Positions 63,860 through 64,000 of a stretch of 64,000 bases of DNA are shown here, piece after piece (the stretch's first letter is position 1; each line of letters starts with the position of its first letter). The notes beneath the pieces are model-generated. The model did not search any database. It saw only the letters and a list, made by a program, of their open reading frames with translations, and had not been told where the DNA came from. Source of the DNA: JANNNF01 sp963772935 (GTDB lineage: Bacteria; Pseudomonadota; Alphaproteobacteria; Rhodobacterales; Rhodobacteraceae); assembly GCA_963772935.1 (NCBI GenBank), contig CAVYZK010000004.1, forward strand, positions 310,001 to 374,000, given 5' to 3'. Position numbers and translations under genes: made by a program.

Positions 63860-64000
63860 ATGCGTTATCTGACCGACCGCAAACGGGCCACAGGCCTTGG
63901 GTCCGCCAAAACCGGGACCGAACATTTCTGGCACATGCAAATCTCCAGCGTGGCGCTGCTGTTCCTGATCCCGGCGTTCATCTTCACCTTCGGCAAGGTG
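63860..64000 (+). CDS. sdhD: Succinate dehydrogenase membrane anchor subunit, 3'-partial
   Basis: First 47 codons of SdhD, cut by the window end. The N-terminus MRYLTDRKRATGLGSAKTG and HFWHMQISSVALLFLIP (first helix) match the family. Starts 10 bases after sdhC. Confidence 0.9.
   Translation, partial: MRYLTDRKRATGLGSAKTGTEHFWHMQISSVALLFLIPAFIFTFGKV

Overview
The window is about 63% GC and looks like a chromosomal segment of an alphaproteobacterium of the order Rhodobacterales. Supporting signs are the ethylmalonyl-CoA pathway gene mch, a CryB/PhrB-type FeS photolyase, an FYDLN_acid (TIGR02300) protein, a mreBCD-mrdA-rodA operon and a mdh/sucCDAB/lpd block beside sdhCD. I see no insertion sequence, prophage, CRISPR array or rRNA. 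There is one tRNA, tRNA-Ala(GGC).

Region 1 (1-26 kb) is mostly nitrogen-compound catabolism. It holds a flavin monooxygenase / Rieske oxygenase / RidA / DUF1028 group with a LysR regulator and a CbiX-like protein. Next comes an aminotransferase plus glutamine-synthetase-like (GS-like) pair, then a 768-residue RTX protein. A TetR-AruH-AruI operon for the arginine transaminase route follows, then cation transporter, SH3, TerC and hydroxyacid dehydrogenase genes. The region ends with a DadA / Fe-alcohol dehydrogenase / aldehyde dehydrogenase / second GS-like ligase cluster beside an N-formylglutamate amidohydrolase-type enzyme and an RpiR regulator. This last cluster could oxidise an amino-alcohol or amine after gamma-glutamylation.

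Region 2 (26-45 kb) is housekeeping: ghrA and a DMT exporter, the cell-shape operon mreB-mreC-mreD-mrdA-rodA, leuA behind a 29-residue leader rich in leucine codons, a short-chain dehydrogenase coupled to a photolyase, an 18-unit MORN protein, nadE, tRNA-Ala, a zinc peptidase and a GntR regulator.

Region 3 (45-64 kb) is the TCA-cycle block: lpd, sucB, sucA, sucD, sucC and mdh on the minus strand, mixed with small membrane and envelope proteins. Facing it are a malyl-CoA lyase-family gene, NnrU, DUF1737 and mch, then sdhC and the start of sdhD. A palindrome (TGTGATCACA) repeated at exact 21-bp spacing lies upstream of both sucC and sdhC and probably co-regulates them.

Seven genes carry nine apparent frameshifts, and sucA also has an in-frame TAG. 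Every frameshift is a single extra base in a short homopolymer. This points to uncorrected sequencing error rather than gene decay, so the affected proteins should be read as probably intact in the organism.
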